Shown: positions 24,945-33,432 of the stretch, one piece after another
Position numbering within the stretch: position 1 is the first letter of the stretch
How the letters are laid out: the number at the start of each line of letters is the position of its first letter
NCBI GenBank assembly: GCA_964579825.1
Contig: CAZOHT010000017.1
Span: forward strand, 7,310-71,309
From: SPCO01 sp964579825
GTDB taxonomy: Bacteria; Chloroflexota; Limnocylindria; Limnocylindrales; CSP1-4
DNA: 64,000 nucleotides
Direction: 5' to 3'
Program-made: the position numbers and the translations under genes
Notes under the pieces: model-generated
What the model was told of the DNA's origin: nothing
The model's input: the letters and a program-made list of their open reading frames with translations, nothing else
Database searches by the model: none

Positions 24945-25982
24945 ATGCCGTTGCGCGAGGAGATCCTGGAGCAGCCGGCGGCCGCCGCCCGCCTGTTGTC
25001 CGGCCAGGCCGATGCGATCGAGGCGCTCGCCGGAGCCATCCGGGCGCGCGGCGTCCGGCACGTCGTCATCGTCGCCCGCGGCTCGTCGGACCACGCCGCG
25101 ATCTACGCCCAGTACGTCCTGGGCATCCGCCATGGGCTGACGGTCGGGCTCGCCACGCCGTCGGTCGTGTCGATCTACGGCGGCGATCCGGTCGTGTCCG
25201 ATGCGCTCGTCATCGCCATCAGCCAGTCCGGCGCCTCGCCCGACATCATTGCCGTGCTGGAGGCCGCCCGGCGCCAGGGGGCGCTGACGGTCGCCCTGAC
25301 CAACGATGCCGCCTCGCCCCTGGCGAGGGCCGCGGATCGGACCATCGACCTGTCGGCCGGTCCGGAGCGCTCGATCGCGGCCACCAAGTCGTACACGACG
25401 TCGCTGTTGGCCGTGGCGGCGCTGTCGGCTGCGCTGACCGAGGACGCCGCGGACCGTGCGGTGGTGGCGGGCGTGCCGGCGGCCCTCGAGTCCGCCCTGG
25501 GCCTGGAGCCGGCGATGCGCGACATCGCCGAGGCGCACGCCGCGGCCGATCGCGCGCTCCTGGTCGCCCGCGGCTACGAGTACGCGACCGTGCGCGAATG
25601 GTCGATCAAGGTCAAGGAACTCGCCCATGTCTTCGCGGACCCGTATTCCGCGGCGGACTTCGCGCACGGGCCGGTCGCCCTGCTCGAGGCGGGGGTCCCG
25701 CTCATCGCCATCGTGCGCGACGGGCCGACGGCGGATGGCCTGGTCGCCCAGCTGACGAGCCTTCGAGCCGACCTCGACCCGGACCTGACGATCCTGTCCG
25801 ACCGCGCCGATGCGCTGGCCCTCGCGACGCGGCCGGTCGCGCTTCCGTCACCGCCGGCCGAGTGGGTCGCCCCGATCGCCACGATCGTCGCCGGCCAGTT
25901 CCACGCGATGTACTCGACCATCTCCCGTGGTCGCGATCCCGAGAACCCACGTTCGATCGTCAAGGTGACGCGGACCCGCTAG
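24945..25982 (+). CDS. SIS-domain glucosamine-6-phosphate deaminase/isomerase-like protein
   Basis: This 345-residue protein consists of two SIS sugar-phosphate isomerase domains, residues about 35-165 and 195-330, as in the isomerase half of GlmS. It lacks the glutamine amidotransferase half. The sugar-phosphate loops ARGSSDHA and ISQSGASPD, the catalytic-region segment ATKSYTTSL and the tail SIVKVTRTR are visible. The N-terminus REEILEQPAAAARLL matches the SIS-type glucosamine-6-phosphate deaminase (NagB-II) and AgaS-like enzymes. With the GH4 hydrolase, importer and BadF kinase nearby it probably converts GlcN-6-P to fructose-6-P and ammonia. It is transcribed toward the GH4 gene. Confidence 0.87.
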   Translation: MPLREEILEQPAAAARLLSGQADAIEALAGAIRARGVRHVVIVARGSSDHAAIYAQYVLGIRHGLTVGLATPSVVSIYGGDPVVSDALVIAISQSGASPDIIAVLEAARRQGALTVALTNDAASPLARAADRTIDLSAGPERSIAATKSYTTSLLAVAALSAALTEDAADRAVVAGVPAALESALGLEPAMRDIAEAHAAADRALLVARGYEYATVREWSIKVKELAHVFADPYSAADFAHGPVALLEAGVPLIAIVRDGPTADGLVAQLTSLRADLDPDLTILSDRADALALATRPVALPSPPAEWVAPIATIVAGQFHAMYSTISRGRDPENPRSIVKVTRTR

Positions 25983-26010
25983 GCGCGAGCGGGCCTCGCC
26001 GCAGCGGTCC

Positions 26011-27279
26011 TCAGCCGGGGAAGAACCTCGGCAGGTGATCCCGGTTGGCATCGAGCAACGCGTCGAGCAGCGGTCCGGCCACCCCGGCGTCGACCAGGGG
26101 GTTGGCGATGAGCGCCCGCATGGCCGTCCGCCGGTCGCCGGACCTCGCCGCCGCTACCGTGAGTTCCTCGTACGCCTTGGCCGCCTGGACCAGCCCGCGC
26201 ATCTCGGGAGCGAGCGGCGCCAGGGGGAGCGGATGCGCCCCGTCGCGATCGACCCGGCACGGGACCTCCACCACGGCCGAGGCCGGCAGGTCCGGCAGGG
26301 CACCGTCATTGCGGACGTCGACGACCTGGATATCGCCGGCCCCGTCCTGGAGGGATGCGATGAGCTGGGCGGCCGCTTCGCTGTAATACGCGCCGCCACG
26401 GTCGTCGAGCAGGGCCGGCTTCGTGGCCAGGCTCTGGTCCTTGTACAACTCCAGGAGCTGGCGCTCGATCTCCATGACCTCGCCGGCACGGGTGTTCCCG
26501 TCCCGCTGCTGGGCGACGACGGCAGCCGTGTCGTAGTAGTAGTGCAGGTAGTAGGACGGGATGGCTCGGAGGGTCCGGACGATGTCGACCGGCAGGCCGA
26601 CGTGCTCCGCGAGCGCTTCCGGCTCCGCGTCGAGCAACTCCGGCAGGCGATCCACGCCGTCCACGAGGACGGCCCGCTCCCACGACAGGTGGTTGAGGCC
26701 GACGTGCTCCAGCTGGACGCGGTCCGGCTCGACCTCGAACCGGGCCGCCAGCTGCCGCTGCAGGTTGATCGCCACGTTGCACAGTCCGACCGCGCGGTGG
26801 CCCTCGTCGAGCAGGGCCTGGGTGACGATCCCGACCGGGTTGGTGAAGTCCACGATCCAGGCGCCTGGCGCGGCCCGCCGGGCGGTCGCCTCGGCAAGGT
26901 CCAGGACGAGGGGCACGGTCCGCAGGGCCTTGGCGAATCCGCCGGCACCGGTCGTCTCCTGGCCGACGACGCCGAAGCGGGTCGGCAGGGTCTCGTCGAC
27001 GAGCCGCGCCGCCTGGCCGCCGACGCGGAGCTGGATCAGGACGAAAGAGGCGCCGTCGAGCGCTTCATCGCGGTCGCCGGTCAGGGTCAGCCGCCCGGGC
27101 CAGTCGAGCTTGTCCAGCATCCGCTGCGCGAGTCCGCCGACGATCGACAGGCGCTCCGCATCGATGTCGAGCAGGACCAGTTCGTCCATCGGGAGTCGGG
27201 CGGCCCGCCGGGCGAAACCCTCGACCAGCTCGGGCGTATAGGTACTGCCGCCACCGACGACGGCGATCTTCAGACCCAT
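26011..27279 (-). CDS. GH4-family 6-phospho-beta-glucosidase
   Basis: This 422-residue enzyme belongs to glycoside hydrolase family 4, which uses NAD+ and Mn2+ and a redox-elimination mechanism. The N-terminal KIAVVGGGSTYTPELVEG binds NAD. The metal- and substrate-contact motifs QETTGAGGFAKALRT, FTNPVGIVTQ, LCNVAIN (metal-ligand Cys) and HVGLNHLSW (His) are all intact. The family acts on 6-phospho-beta-glucosides; the neighbours suggest a phosphorylated amino-sugar disaccharide, which is inference. It is divergent from the GntR gene, and the palindromic operator lies 25 nt upstream of its ATG. It is convergent with the SIS gene across a 28-nt gap. Confidence 0.93.
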   Translation of the reverse strand: MGLKIAVVGGGSTYTPELVEGFARRAARLPMDELVLLDIDAERLSIVGGLAQRMLDKLDWPGRLTLTGDRDEALDGASFVLIQLRVGGQAARLVDETLPTRFGVVGQETTGAGGFAKALRTVPLVLDLAEATARRAAPGAWIVDFTNPVGIVTQALLDEGHRAVGLCNVAINLQRQLAARFEVEPDRVQLEHVGLNHLSWERAVLVDGVDRLPELLDAEPEALAEHVGLPVDIVRTLRAIPSYYLHYYYDTAAVVAQQRDGNTRAGEVMEIERQLLELYKDQSLATKPALLDDRGGAYYSEAAAQLIASLQDGAGDIQVVDVRNDGALPDLPASAVVEVPCRVDRDGAHPLPLAPLAPEMRGLVQAAKAYEELTVAAARSGDRRTAMRALIANPLVDAGVAGPLLDALLDANRDHLPRFFPG

Positions 27280-27295
27280 GGATTCTCCGGGGGGC

Positions 27296-27323
27296 TTGAC
27301 ACCATTGCTTATAACGTTATCAG
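27296..27323 (+). promoter_or_regulatory. Promoter of the GntR gene
   Basis: A perfect -35 TTGACA (27296-27301) is followed after 16 nt by TATCAG (27318-27323). The -10 and spacer lie within the palindromic operator, so a bound repressor would block the gene's own promoter. Confidence 0.6.
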
Positions 27324-27327
27324 CAAT
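27304..27327. promoter_or_regulatory. 24-bp palindromic operator between GH4 and GntR genes
   Basis: The site is a 24-bp inverted repeat with arms ATTGCTTATAAC and GTTATCAGCAAT, centred on the CG at 27315-27316, with only one mismatched pair (27310 with 27321). It is strikingly AT-rich for this genome. It lies in the divergent gap between the GH4 gene and the GntR regulator and overlaps the regulator's promoter, so it is the probable GntR binding site controlling both directions. Confidence 0.75.
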
Positions 27328-27379
27328 ACCACCTCGCGCAAGCCCCCTCGACGATCCGCCACGGAGGTCTTCTGCACGG

Positions 27380-28210
27380 ATGGCACGGTACCGCCTCGAA
27401 CTCGGCCCCGTCCCACTGCACCACCAGGTCTACCTGGATCTGGTGACGGCTCTGGATGCCGGCGAGTGGAAGCCCGGGGACCAGCTTCCGACCGAGCGCG
27501 ACCTCGCCGAGCGATACGGCTGCAGCCTGATCACCGTCCGCCGGGCCCTCGGCGAACTCGTTCGCGAGCAGCGGCTCGAGCGGACCCGCGGCCGGGGCAC
27601 GTTCGTGCTGCATCCGCGCATCGACCGCGACATGGAGGGCCACCTCTCGTTCACCGACGAGATGCGACTCCGCGGGATGGAGCCGTCGACCCGGATCGTC
27701 GCGTCCCGACCCCAGTCGGCGGGCGTCGCCGTCGCCGCGGCGCTCGGGCTGGAGCCGGGCTCGCCGATCCTGTACCTCGAGCGCCTCCGCCTCGCCGATG
27801 GCGAACCGCTGCTGCTCGAGCAGGTCCACCTGCCGGCCGAGCGCTTTCCCGGACTGCTGGCGTCAGACCTCGAAGGCGGGTCGCTGTACGACCTGCTCGC
27901 GGATCGGTACGGCACCCGTGTCGCCAAGGCGCGCGAGCTGCTGGAGCCGATCCTCCTGCCCGCGCGTGAAGCGCGCCTCCTGGGCCGCAGGCGAGGTGCT
28001 CCGGCGCTCCTCATCGAGGGCATCGCTGCGACCGCAGATGGGACCCCGGTCGAGTTCGGCCGGACCTATGTCCGCGGCGATCGCACCCGGTACTACGTGG
28101 AACGCGTGGTCGTGCGGCCGCGATGGATCACCCGTGGCGAGTCCGAGGGCGACTCGACGGTCGCCGACGAGTTGCGCCCCAAGGCGCCCGCCGTGGAGGT
28201 GGAGCGATAG
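27380..28210 (+). CDS. GntR-family transcriptional regulator (HutC subfamily)
   Basis: This 276-residue regulator has an N-terminal winged helix: GDQLPTERDLAERYGCSLIT with VRRALGELVREQRL, then the wing RTRGRGTFV (residues about 28-75). The C-terminal effector domain is of the UTRA type, with LYLERLRLADGEPLLLE and SLYDLLADRYG. HutC-type regulators commonly sense a sugar phosphate such as GlcN-6-P or GlcNAc-6-P (NagR, DasR), which fits the surrounding sugar genes. The ATG at 27380 is preceded by GGAGGT 11 nt away and begins the domain directly. The palindrome upstream is its likely operator. The ABC importer follows on the same strand after 66 nt. Confidence 0.92.
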   Translation: MARYRLELGPVPLHHQVYLDLVTALDAGEWKPGDQLPTERDLAERYGCSLITVRRALGELVREQRLERTRGRGTFVLHPRIDRDMEGHLSFTDEMRLRGMEPSTRIVASRPQSAGVAVAAALGLEPGSPILYLERLRLADGEPLLLEQVHLPAERFPGLLASDLEGGSLYDLLADRYGTRVAKARELLEPILLPAREARLLGRRRGAPALLIEGIAATADGTPVEFGRTYVRGDRTRYYVERVVVRPRWITRGESEGDSTVADELRPKAPAVEVER

Positions 28211-28276
28211 CCATCCGGGAGCCTACCGCCCATCCCCATTCGACCCTATCCATCCGCCCGTCCCTGGAGGAGTGAC

Positions 28277-29653
28277 ATGCACCGACGACTCAGCCGCCTC
28301 AGCGTCCTGGCCGCGTCCGCGGCGATGCTCCTGTCGATCTCCGCGTGCGGCTCAAGCTCCGACGTCGTGGAGATCCGCTGGTACTGCTGCCTCGGAACCG
28401 GCGAGGATCCCGCCCAGATCGAGGTCGAGAACGCGGTCGTGGAGGCGTTCAACGCGTCCCACCCCAAGATCAAGCTCACATTCGAGCCGATCCCGTATGC
28501 CAGCGCTCGCGACACGCTCGCGACCCAGCTCGCCTCGGGCAGCGGCCCGGACATCGTCGGCCCGGTCGGGATCGGTGGCGCCGAGGCGTTCCACGGCCAG
28601 TGGCTGGACCTCCAGCCCTACATCGACAAGACCGAGTACGACATGACCCAATTCCCGGAGAGCACCGTCGCGCTGTACAACGTCGGCGGCGAGGGCCAGG
28701 TCGGCATCCCGTTCGCGATCTACCCGTCCGTCCTGTTCTACAAGGCCGGCCTGTTCGAGGAAGCCGGTCTGGCCGAGCCGCCGCACGAGTGGGGTGGCGA
28801 CTACACGATGCCCGACGGTTCGGTCGTGCCGTGGGACTACGACACCGCCACCAAGATCGCCAAGCTCCTGACCGTCGACAAGAACGGCAAGGATGCCAAC
28901 GACCCGGCGTTCGATCCGGAGAACGTGGTCCAGTGGGGCTTCGAGCCGCAGCGGGACGACCTCCGCCAGATCGGTGCCTACTGGAAGGCCGGCCAGTTCG
29001 CCAGCGGCGCGGACGGCATGACTGCCGAGGTCCCGGCGGCCTGGGCCGAGTCGTGGAAGTGGTTCTACGACGCGATCTGGACGAACCACATCTCGATGAC
29101 CGGGCCGCAGTTCGTCGGCACGGACCTCAACCCCGAGGGGTATCCGTTCTTCACCGGGAACGTCGCGATGAGCGAGAACTACCTGTGGTCCACGTACGGC
29201 GTGGCCGGTGCCGGCGACGACTGGAACATGGCCGCGACACCCTCGTACGAGGGCCAGACGACCGCAGCCTTCAACGCGGACACGTTCCGCATCCTCAAGA
29301 CCAGCAAGCACCCGGACGAGGCGTTCGAGGTTCTGACGTACCTGCTGGGCGATGCGTCGAGGCAGCTCCTGCAGACGTACGGCGGCATGCCCGCGCGAGA
29401 GTCCGAGCAGGACGCCTTCTTCGAGACCGCCCAGGAGGAGTTCACGCAGACCATCGACTGGCAGGTCGCGAAGGACGGCGTCGCCTACGCCGATGTCCCG
29501 AACTTCGAGAGCTACATGCCGGCCTACAACGAGTCGCTTGACCTGATCATCACGTTCGGGACCAAGTGGCAGGCGACCCCTGGCCTGGACCTGGACGCCG
29601 AGATCCAGGACCTCCAGACGCAACTCCAGGCGATCTGGGACAAGGCGAGCTGA
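28277..29653 (+). CDS. ABC sugar transporter, substrate-binding lipoprotein
   Basis: This 458-residue family-1 extracellular solute-binding protein captures sugars for import. The signal peptide ends in the lipobox LSISAC with Cys24, so it is lipid-anchored outside the membrane. The mature part has the two-lobe pattern of the MalE/UgpB class: EIRWYCCLGTGEDPAQIEVE, AFNASHPKIKLTFEPIPY and IVGPVGIGG. Many aromatic residues in the second half suit carbohydrate stacking. GGAGGAGTG lies just before the ATG. It starts the importer operon with two permeases; no dedicated ATPase is present, so a shared MsiK-type ATPase elsewhere is likely. Confidence 0.93.
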   Translation: MHRRLSRLSVLAASAAMLLSISACGSSSDVVEIRWYCCLGTGEDPAQIEVENAVVEAFNASHPKIKLTFEPIPYASARDTLATQLASGSGPDIVGPVGIGGAEAFHGQWLDLQPYIDKTEYDMTQFPESTVALYNVGGEGQVGIPFAIYPSVLFYKAGLFEEAGLAEPPHEWGGDYTMPDGSVVPWDYDTATKIAKLLTVDKNGKDANDPAFDPENVVQWGFEPQRDDLRQIGAYWKAGQFASGADGMTAEVPAAWAESWKWFYDAIWTNHISMTGPQFVGTDLNPEGYPFFTGNVAMSENYLWSTYGVAGAGDDWNMAATPSYEGQTTAAFNADTFRILKTSKHPDEAFEVLTYLLGDASRQLLQTYGGMPARESEQDAFFETAQEEFTQTIDWQVAKDGVAYADVPNFESYMPAYNESLDLIITFGTKWQATPGLDLDAEIQDLQTQLQAIWDKAS

Positions 29654-29664
29654 CCGTTCCACCC

Positions 29665-30612
29665 GTGTCCGCGAACCCATCCTCCCGCCCGAGGGCCGGC
29701 CGACGCCGGCCCTCGGGGCTTGCCTGGCGCCGTGCGCGCTGGGGCTACGTCTTCATCGCGCCGTGGATCGTCGGGTTCTTCCTGTTCACGCTCATCCCGA
29801 TGGTCGCGACGTTCATCTTCACGTTCACCGACATCAATCTGGCCAATGCCGGCAGCGTCCGGTTCGTCGGACTCCAGAACTACGCCCAGCTGCTGACGGA
29901 CCACCAGACCCACGCGTCGCTGCTCGTGACATTCAAGTTCGCGCTCATCGCGCTTCCGGTCCTCATGCTCCTGCCGTTCTTCGTCGCGATGCTGGTCAAC
30001 TCGCGACACCTGATGGGGACGTCGGCGTTCCGCGTGCTGTTCTTCCTGCCGTACGTCGTGCCGTTCGTCGCCGGCGTCCTCATCTGGCAGCAGATGCTGT
30101 CGGACGCCGGCTGGGTCAACGACTTCCTCCGCGCGATCGGGATCTCCGACCCGCCGGACTGGCTGCAGGATCCGAGTTGGATCTACCCGGGTCTCGTGAT
30201 CATGGGCGTCTGGGGCATCGGGGCGGGGATCATCGTCTACCTGGCCGGCCTGAAGGGGGTCCCGACCGAGCTGTACGACGCGGCGAACATCGACGGCGCC
30301 GGCTGGTGGGGCACCCTGCGCCACATCACCATCCCGATGCTCTCACCGGTCTTCCTGTACACCCTGATCCTCGGGATCGTGGAGGTGCTTCAGTACTTCC
30401 TCGTCCCGCTCGTGCTCAAGAACGGGACCGGCGAGCCCGGCGGCTCCACGCTCTTCTTCAACCTGTACCTGTACAAGACGTTCTTCACGTTCCAGAACAT
30501 GTCGTACGGCGCGACACTGGCCTGGCTGCTGTTCGGGATCACGCTGGCCATCACCCTCGTGGTCTTCCGGCTCTCGCGACGATGGGTGTACTACGCCGGC
30601 GACCTGAAATAG
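29665..30612 (+). CDS. ABC sugar transporter permease, MalF type
   Basis: This 315-residue protein has six membrane helices, the first at about 35-55. The cytoplasmic EAA loop ELYDAANIDGAGWWGTLRHI contacts the ATPase. It matches the MalF/UgpA class of carbohydrate importers (BPD_transp_1). GTG at 29665, 11 nt after the binding-protein stop, is the likely start; no strong Shine-Dalgarno is seen, so coupling to the upstream gene is probable. The N-terminal 25 residues are basic and cytoplasmic. It works with the next gene as the transmembrane heterodimer. Confidence 0.92.
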   Translation: MSANPSSRPRAGRRRPSGLAWRRARWGYVFIAPWIVGFFLFTLIPMVATFIFTFTDINLANAGSVRFVGLQNYAQLLTDHQTHASLLVTFKFALIALPVLMLLPFFVAMLVNSRHLMGTSAFRVLFFLPYVVPFVAGVLIWQQMLSDAGWVNDFLRAIGISDPPDWLQDPSWIYPGLVIMGVWGIGAGIIVYLAGLKGVPTELYDAANIDGAGWWGTLRHITIPMLSPVFLYTLILGIVEVLQYFLVPLVLKNGTGEPGGSTLFFNLYLYKTFFTFQNMSYGATLAWLLFGITLAITLVVFRLSRRWVYYAGDLK

Positions 30613-30619
30613 GCATGGC

Positions 30620-31714
30620 ATGAGCGGAGCGCAGAGCGCCCACCTCCAGGAACTCACGGTCGCCGAGACCGAGCGGCGCCGCCCGCGTGGTCGCGGCGTC
30701 CCGCCGAAGCGGTCGTTCCTCGTCACGCTCGTTGCGGTATGCGCCCTCGCCGCCTTCCTGTCGCCGTTCCTGCGCTCGTTCACCCTGTCGATCAAGAGCG
30801 CCGAGCAGATCAGCCAGCCCGGGGCACCGCTGTGGCCGGCGGACCAGGCCACGTTCGAGTACGAGGGTGAGGCCCTGGACCTGTTCCTCGTTCCGATCGA
30901 CGGGACCATGTCCCAGATGGCCCTGCTGGACCGCGGCCGACTCGAGAGTACGTTCATCGACCCGGCGGCGCCCGACGCGCCACCGGTCACGTGGGTCGGG
31001 TCGTGGCGGACCTTGGAGCCGGTCTGGGTGTTCGCGCCGCACTGGTCCAACTACGCGGACGTGTGGACGCTCATCGACTACCCGAGGCTCATCTTCAACA
31101 CCATCGCCATCGCGGTCATCGGGACGATCGGGACGGTCTTTTCGTGCGTGCTCGTGGCGTACGGGTTCGCTCGGTTCAAGTTCCCGGGACGCAACCTCCT
31201 GTTCACGTTGCTCATCGCCACGATCTTCCTGCCGGCCGCCGTGACCCTCATCCCGACGTACACGGTCTTCGCCAAGATCGGCTGGGTGGGGACCTGGCTG
31301 CCGCTCCTCGTGCCGGCGTTCTTCGCCAACGCCTACGACGTGTTCCTCCTGCGCCAGTACTTCATGACGATCCCGCTCGAGATGGACGAGGCGGCCTCCA
31401 TCGATGGTGCCGGGCCGTTCCGCACGCTCTGGTCCGTGCTCCTGCCGCAGGCGGCGCCGGTCGTCGTCGCGGTGGCGATCTTCCACCTGGTCTACTCGTG
31501 GAACGACTTCTTCGGGCCGCTCATCTACCTGTCGACCGAGCCGGACCTGCAGCCGATCGCGGTGGGCCTGTCGCGCCTGAACGGCCTGCACTTCAAGGAC
31601 CCGGGCATCATCCAGGCGGGTACCCTGATGACACTCGTGATCCCGGTGGTCGCCTTCCTGTTGACCCAGCGCTTCTTCACCCGCGGGATCGTCATCTCCG
31701 GGGTGGACAAGTGA
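30620..31714 (+). CDS. ABC sugar transporter permease, MalG type
   Basis: This 364-residue permease has the MalG/UgpE pattern and the EAA motif MDEAASIDGAGPFRTLWSVL. Between the first helix (about 33-52) and the second (about 155-175) there is an external loop of about 100 residues. This is longer than in typical MalG proteins and probably contacts the binding protein. The gene starts 7 nt after the MalF-type gene and its stop overlaps the deacetylase start (GTGA), so all are one operon. Confidence 0.92.
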   Translation: MSGAQSAHLQELTVAETERRRPRGRGVPPKRSFLVTLVAVCALAAFLSPFLRSFTLSIKSAEQISQPGAPLWPADQATFEYEGEALDLFLVPIDGTMSQMALLDRGRLESTFIDPAAPDAPPVTWVGSWRTLEPVWVFAPHWSNYADVWTLIDYPRLIFNTIAIAVIGTIGTVFSCVLVAYGFARFKFPGRNLLFTLLIATIFLPAAVTLIPTYTVFAKIGWVGTWLPLLVPAFFANAYDVFLLRQYFMTIPLEMDEAASIDGAGPFRTLWSVLLPQAAPVVVAVAIFHLVYSWNDFFGPLIYLSTEPDLQPIAVGLSRLNGLHFKDPGIIQAGTLMTLVIPVVAFLLTQRFFTRGIVISGVDK

Positions 31715-32316
31715 CGCCCTGGCGCGTCGCGCTGACGTTCGACCTGGAGCACGCCGATCGACCACATGCGCCGGGGAACACGGATCGTCTGCTGGACGCC
31801 CTGGACCGGGCCGTGGTGCCGGCGACCCTGTTCCTGCAGGGGCGCTGGGTCGAGGCGCGACCGGTCACCGCGGCCCGGATCGGGACGAGTCGCCATCTGG
31901 TCGGCAACCACTCGCACTACCACACCCGGTTCTCGCTGCTCAGCGATGCGGGCGTCGCCACGGACCTGTCCGATGCGGGCACAGCCATCCGCGACATCGT
32001 CGGCGTCGATCCGGCCCCATGGTTCCGGTTTCCGTTCGGGGCGGGAGCCGACGATCCGCGCGTGCTCGCGCTGGTCGCGACGGCCGGGTATCGGCCTATC
32101 GGCTGGGACGTGGATGGCCTGGACTGGGAGGTCGACAGGACGGCCACGGACCTCGAGCTCGCCGTGGTGGACGGCGCGATCCGCCATGGCGACGGGGTCA
32201 TCGTCCTGTGCCACGGCTGGCCGGACCCCACCCACCAGGCACTCCCCGGGATCGTGGCGCGGCTGCGGGATGCCGGTGCAGCGTTCGTCCGGATGGACGC
32301 GCTCCTCGCCGGATGA
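31711..32316 (+). CDS. NodB-fold polysaccharide deacetylase-like protein
   Basis: This compact 201-residue NodB-homology (CE4) domain begins almost at once with LTFDLEHAD, the position of the metal/base motif TFDDG. Here the second Asp is Leu-Glu and the following Gly is His. The metal His pair is present in NHSHYHTRF, the FRFPFGAG motif and the WDVDGLDW segment follow, and VLCHGWP is the final His motif. There is no signal peptide, so it acts in the cytoplasm, perhaps removing N-acetyl groups from imported oligosaccharides or their phosphates. The altered first motif leaves activity uncertain. It overlaps the permease and kinase genes by GTGA and ATGA. Confidence 0.82.
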   Translation: MTPWRVALTFDLEHADRPHAPGNTDRLLDALDRAVVPATLFLQGRWVEARPVTAARIGTSRHLVGNHSHYHTRFSLLSDAGVATDLSDAGTAIRDIVGVDPAPWFRFPFGAGADDPRVLALVATAGYRPIGWDVDGLDWEVDRTATDLELAVVDGAIRHGDGVIVLCHGWPDPTHQALPGIVARLRDAGAAFVRMDALLAG

Positions 32317-33362
32317 GGCGGTCGGCCGTTGGCGGCGGCGGCGTGGCCACGGACCACATCCTCGCCGTCGATGGAGGCAACTCGAAGACCGATGTCGCGC
32401 TGGTGGCCGCCGACGGGCGACTGCTCGCCGCGGTCAGGGGCGGGACCGTGTCCCATCAGCAGGTCGGGCTGGACACCGGCGCGGATCGGTTGCTGGCGCT
32501 CGTCCGCGAGGCGCGCTCGATCGCCGGCCACGACCCGGACCAGCGAGCTCGGCAGGCCGTCTACGGCCTGGCAGGGGCCGATTCGCCGGGTGACATCGCC
32601 CGCCTGACGCGGGCCTTCGCCGCTCGACCGATGGCCGACGATGGGCAGGTCGTCAACGACGCCTTCGCGCCCGTTCGAGCCGGTTCTGACCGGGGCTGGG
32701 GCGTGGCCGTCATCTGTGGGGCCGGGGTCAATGCCGCGGGTGTCGGTCCGGACGGTCGTACGGCACGCTTCGCGGCGCTCGGCGAGGCGACTGGGGACTG
32801 GGGTGGTGGGGGCGATGTCGCGATGGCCGGCCTTGGCGCGGCGGTGCGCGCTCGTGATGGTCGCGGCCCGCGGACCATGCTGGAGCGAGGCGTGCCGGAG
32901 CACTTCGGCCGGCGTCGGCCGGTGGACGTCGCGACGGCGTTCGAACGGAACGAGATCACCTACGGTGAACTGCGCTCCCTGGCGCCGGTCGTCTTCCGGG
33001 CCTCCGCGGCGGGCGACGCGGTCGCACGATCCATCGTCGATCGTCTGGCCGATGAGCTGGCCCTGATGGCCGTCGTCATCGCCCGGCGTCTCGGCCTGGT
33101 CCGAGCCGACCCGGACGTCGTCCTGGCGGGCGGCCTCTTCCACGCCGACGACGCCCGGTTCGAGGCGCGCATCGCCTCAGGGATCCACGCCGTCGTGCCG
33201 GCGGCCAGGGTCGCGCGACTGCGGGCCCTACCCGTGACCGGCGCGGCGCTCCTCGCCCTGGATCGACTCGCTCGCGAGGCGGCCGATGCGCGGTCGGTGA
33301 TCGCCCCGGCCCCCGTCGAGGCACGCGTCCGCGGCGAGCTTGGAGCCTGGCGGCCGGCTTGA
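32313..33362 (+). CDS. BadF/BadG-type sugar kinase, N-acetylglucosamine kinase-like
   Basis: This 349-residue protein is an ASKHA-fold ATPase of the BadF/BadG/BcrA/BcrD family, whose members include N-acetylglucosamine kinases. The phosphate-1 loop HILAVDGGNSKTDVALV is at residues about 15-31. The ND pair of VVNDAFAPVRAG, CGAGVNAAG, and GEATGDWGGGGDVA at the place of the GDEGSG sugar-binding motif are seen. AGGLFHAD near the C-terminus is the adenosine loop. The gene ends the importer operon and overlaps the deacetylase by ATGA. It probably phosphorylates the imported amino sugar. GTG at 32343 is an alternative start that removes ten Gly-rich residues. Confidence 0.87.
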   Translation: MRRSAVGGGGVATDHILAVDGGNSKTDVALVAADGRLLAAVRGGTVSHQQVGLDTGADRLLALVREARSIAGHDPDQRARQAVYGLAGADSPGDIARLTRAFAARPMADDGQVVNDAFAPVRAGSDRGWGVAVICGAGVNAAGVGPDGRTARFAALGEATGDWGGGGDVAMAGLGAAVRARDGRGPRTMLERGVPEHFGRRRPVDVATAFERNEITYGELRSLAPVVFRASAAGDAVARSIVDRLADELALMAVVIARRLGLVRADPDVVLAGGLFHADDARFEARIASGIHAVVPAARVARLRALPVTGAALLALDRLAREAADARSVIAPAPVEARVRGELGAWRPA

Positions 33363-33432
33363 TCGGGCGCCGGGCCGCGGTGTCGACGACGCCCGTCCGG
33401 CAGGGTCCGCCCACACCCGCCATCCTTCCCTG

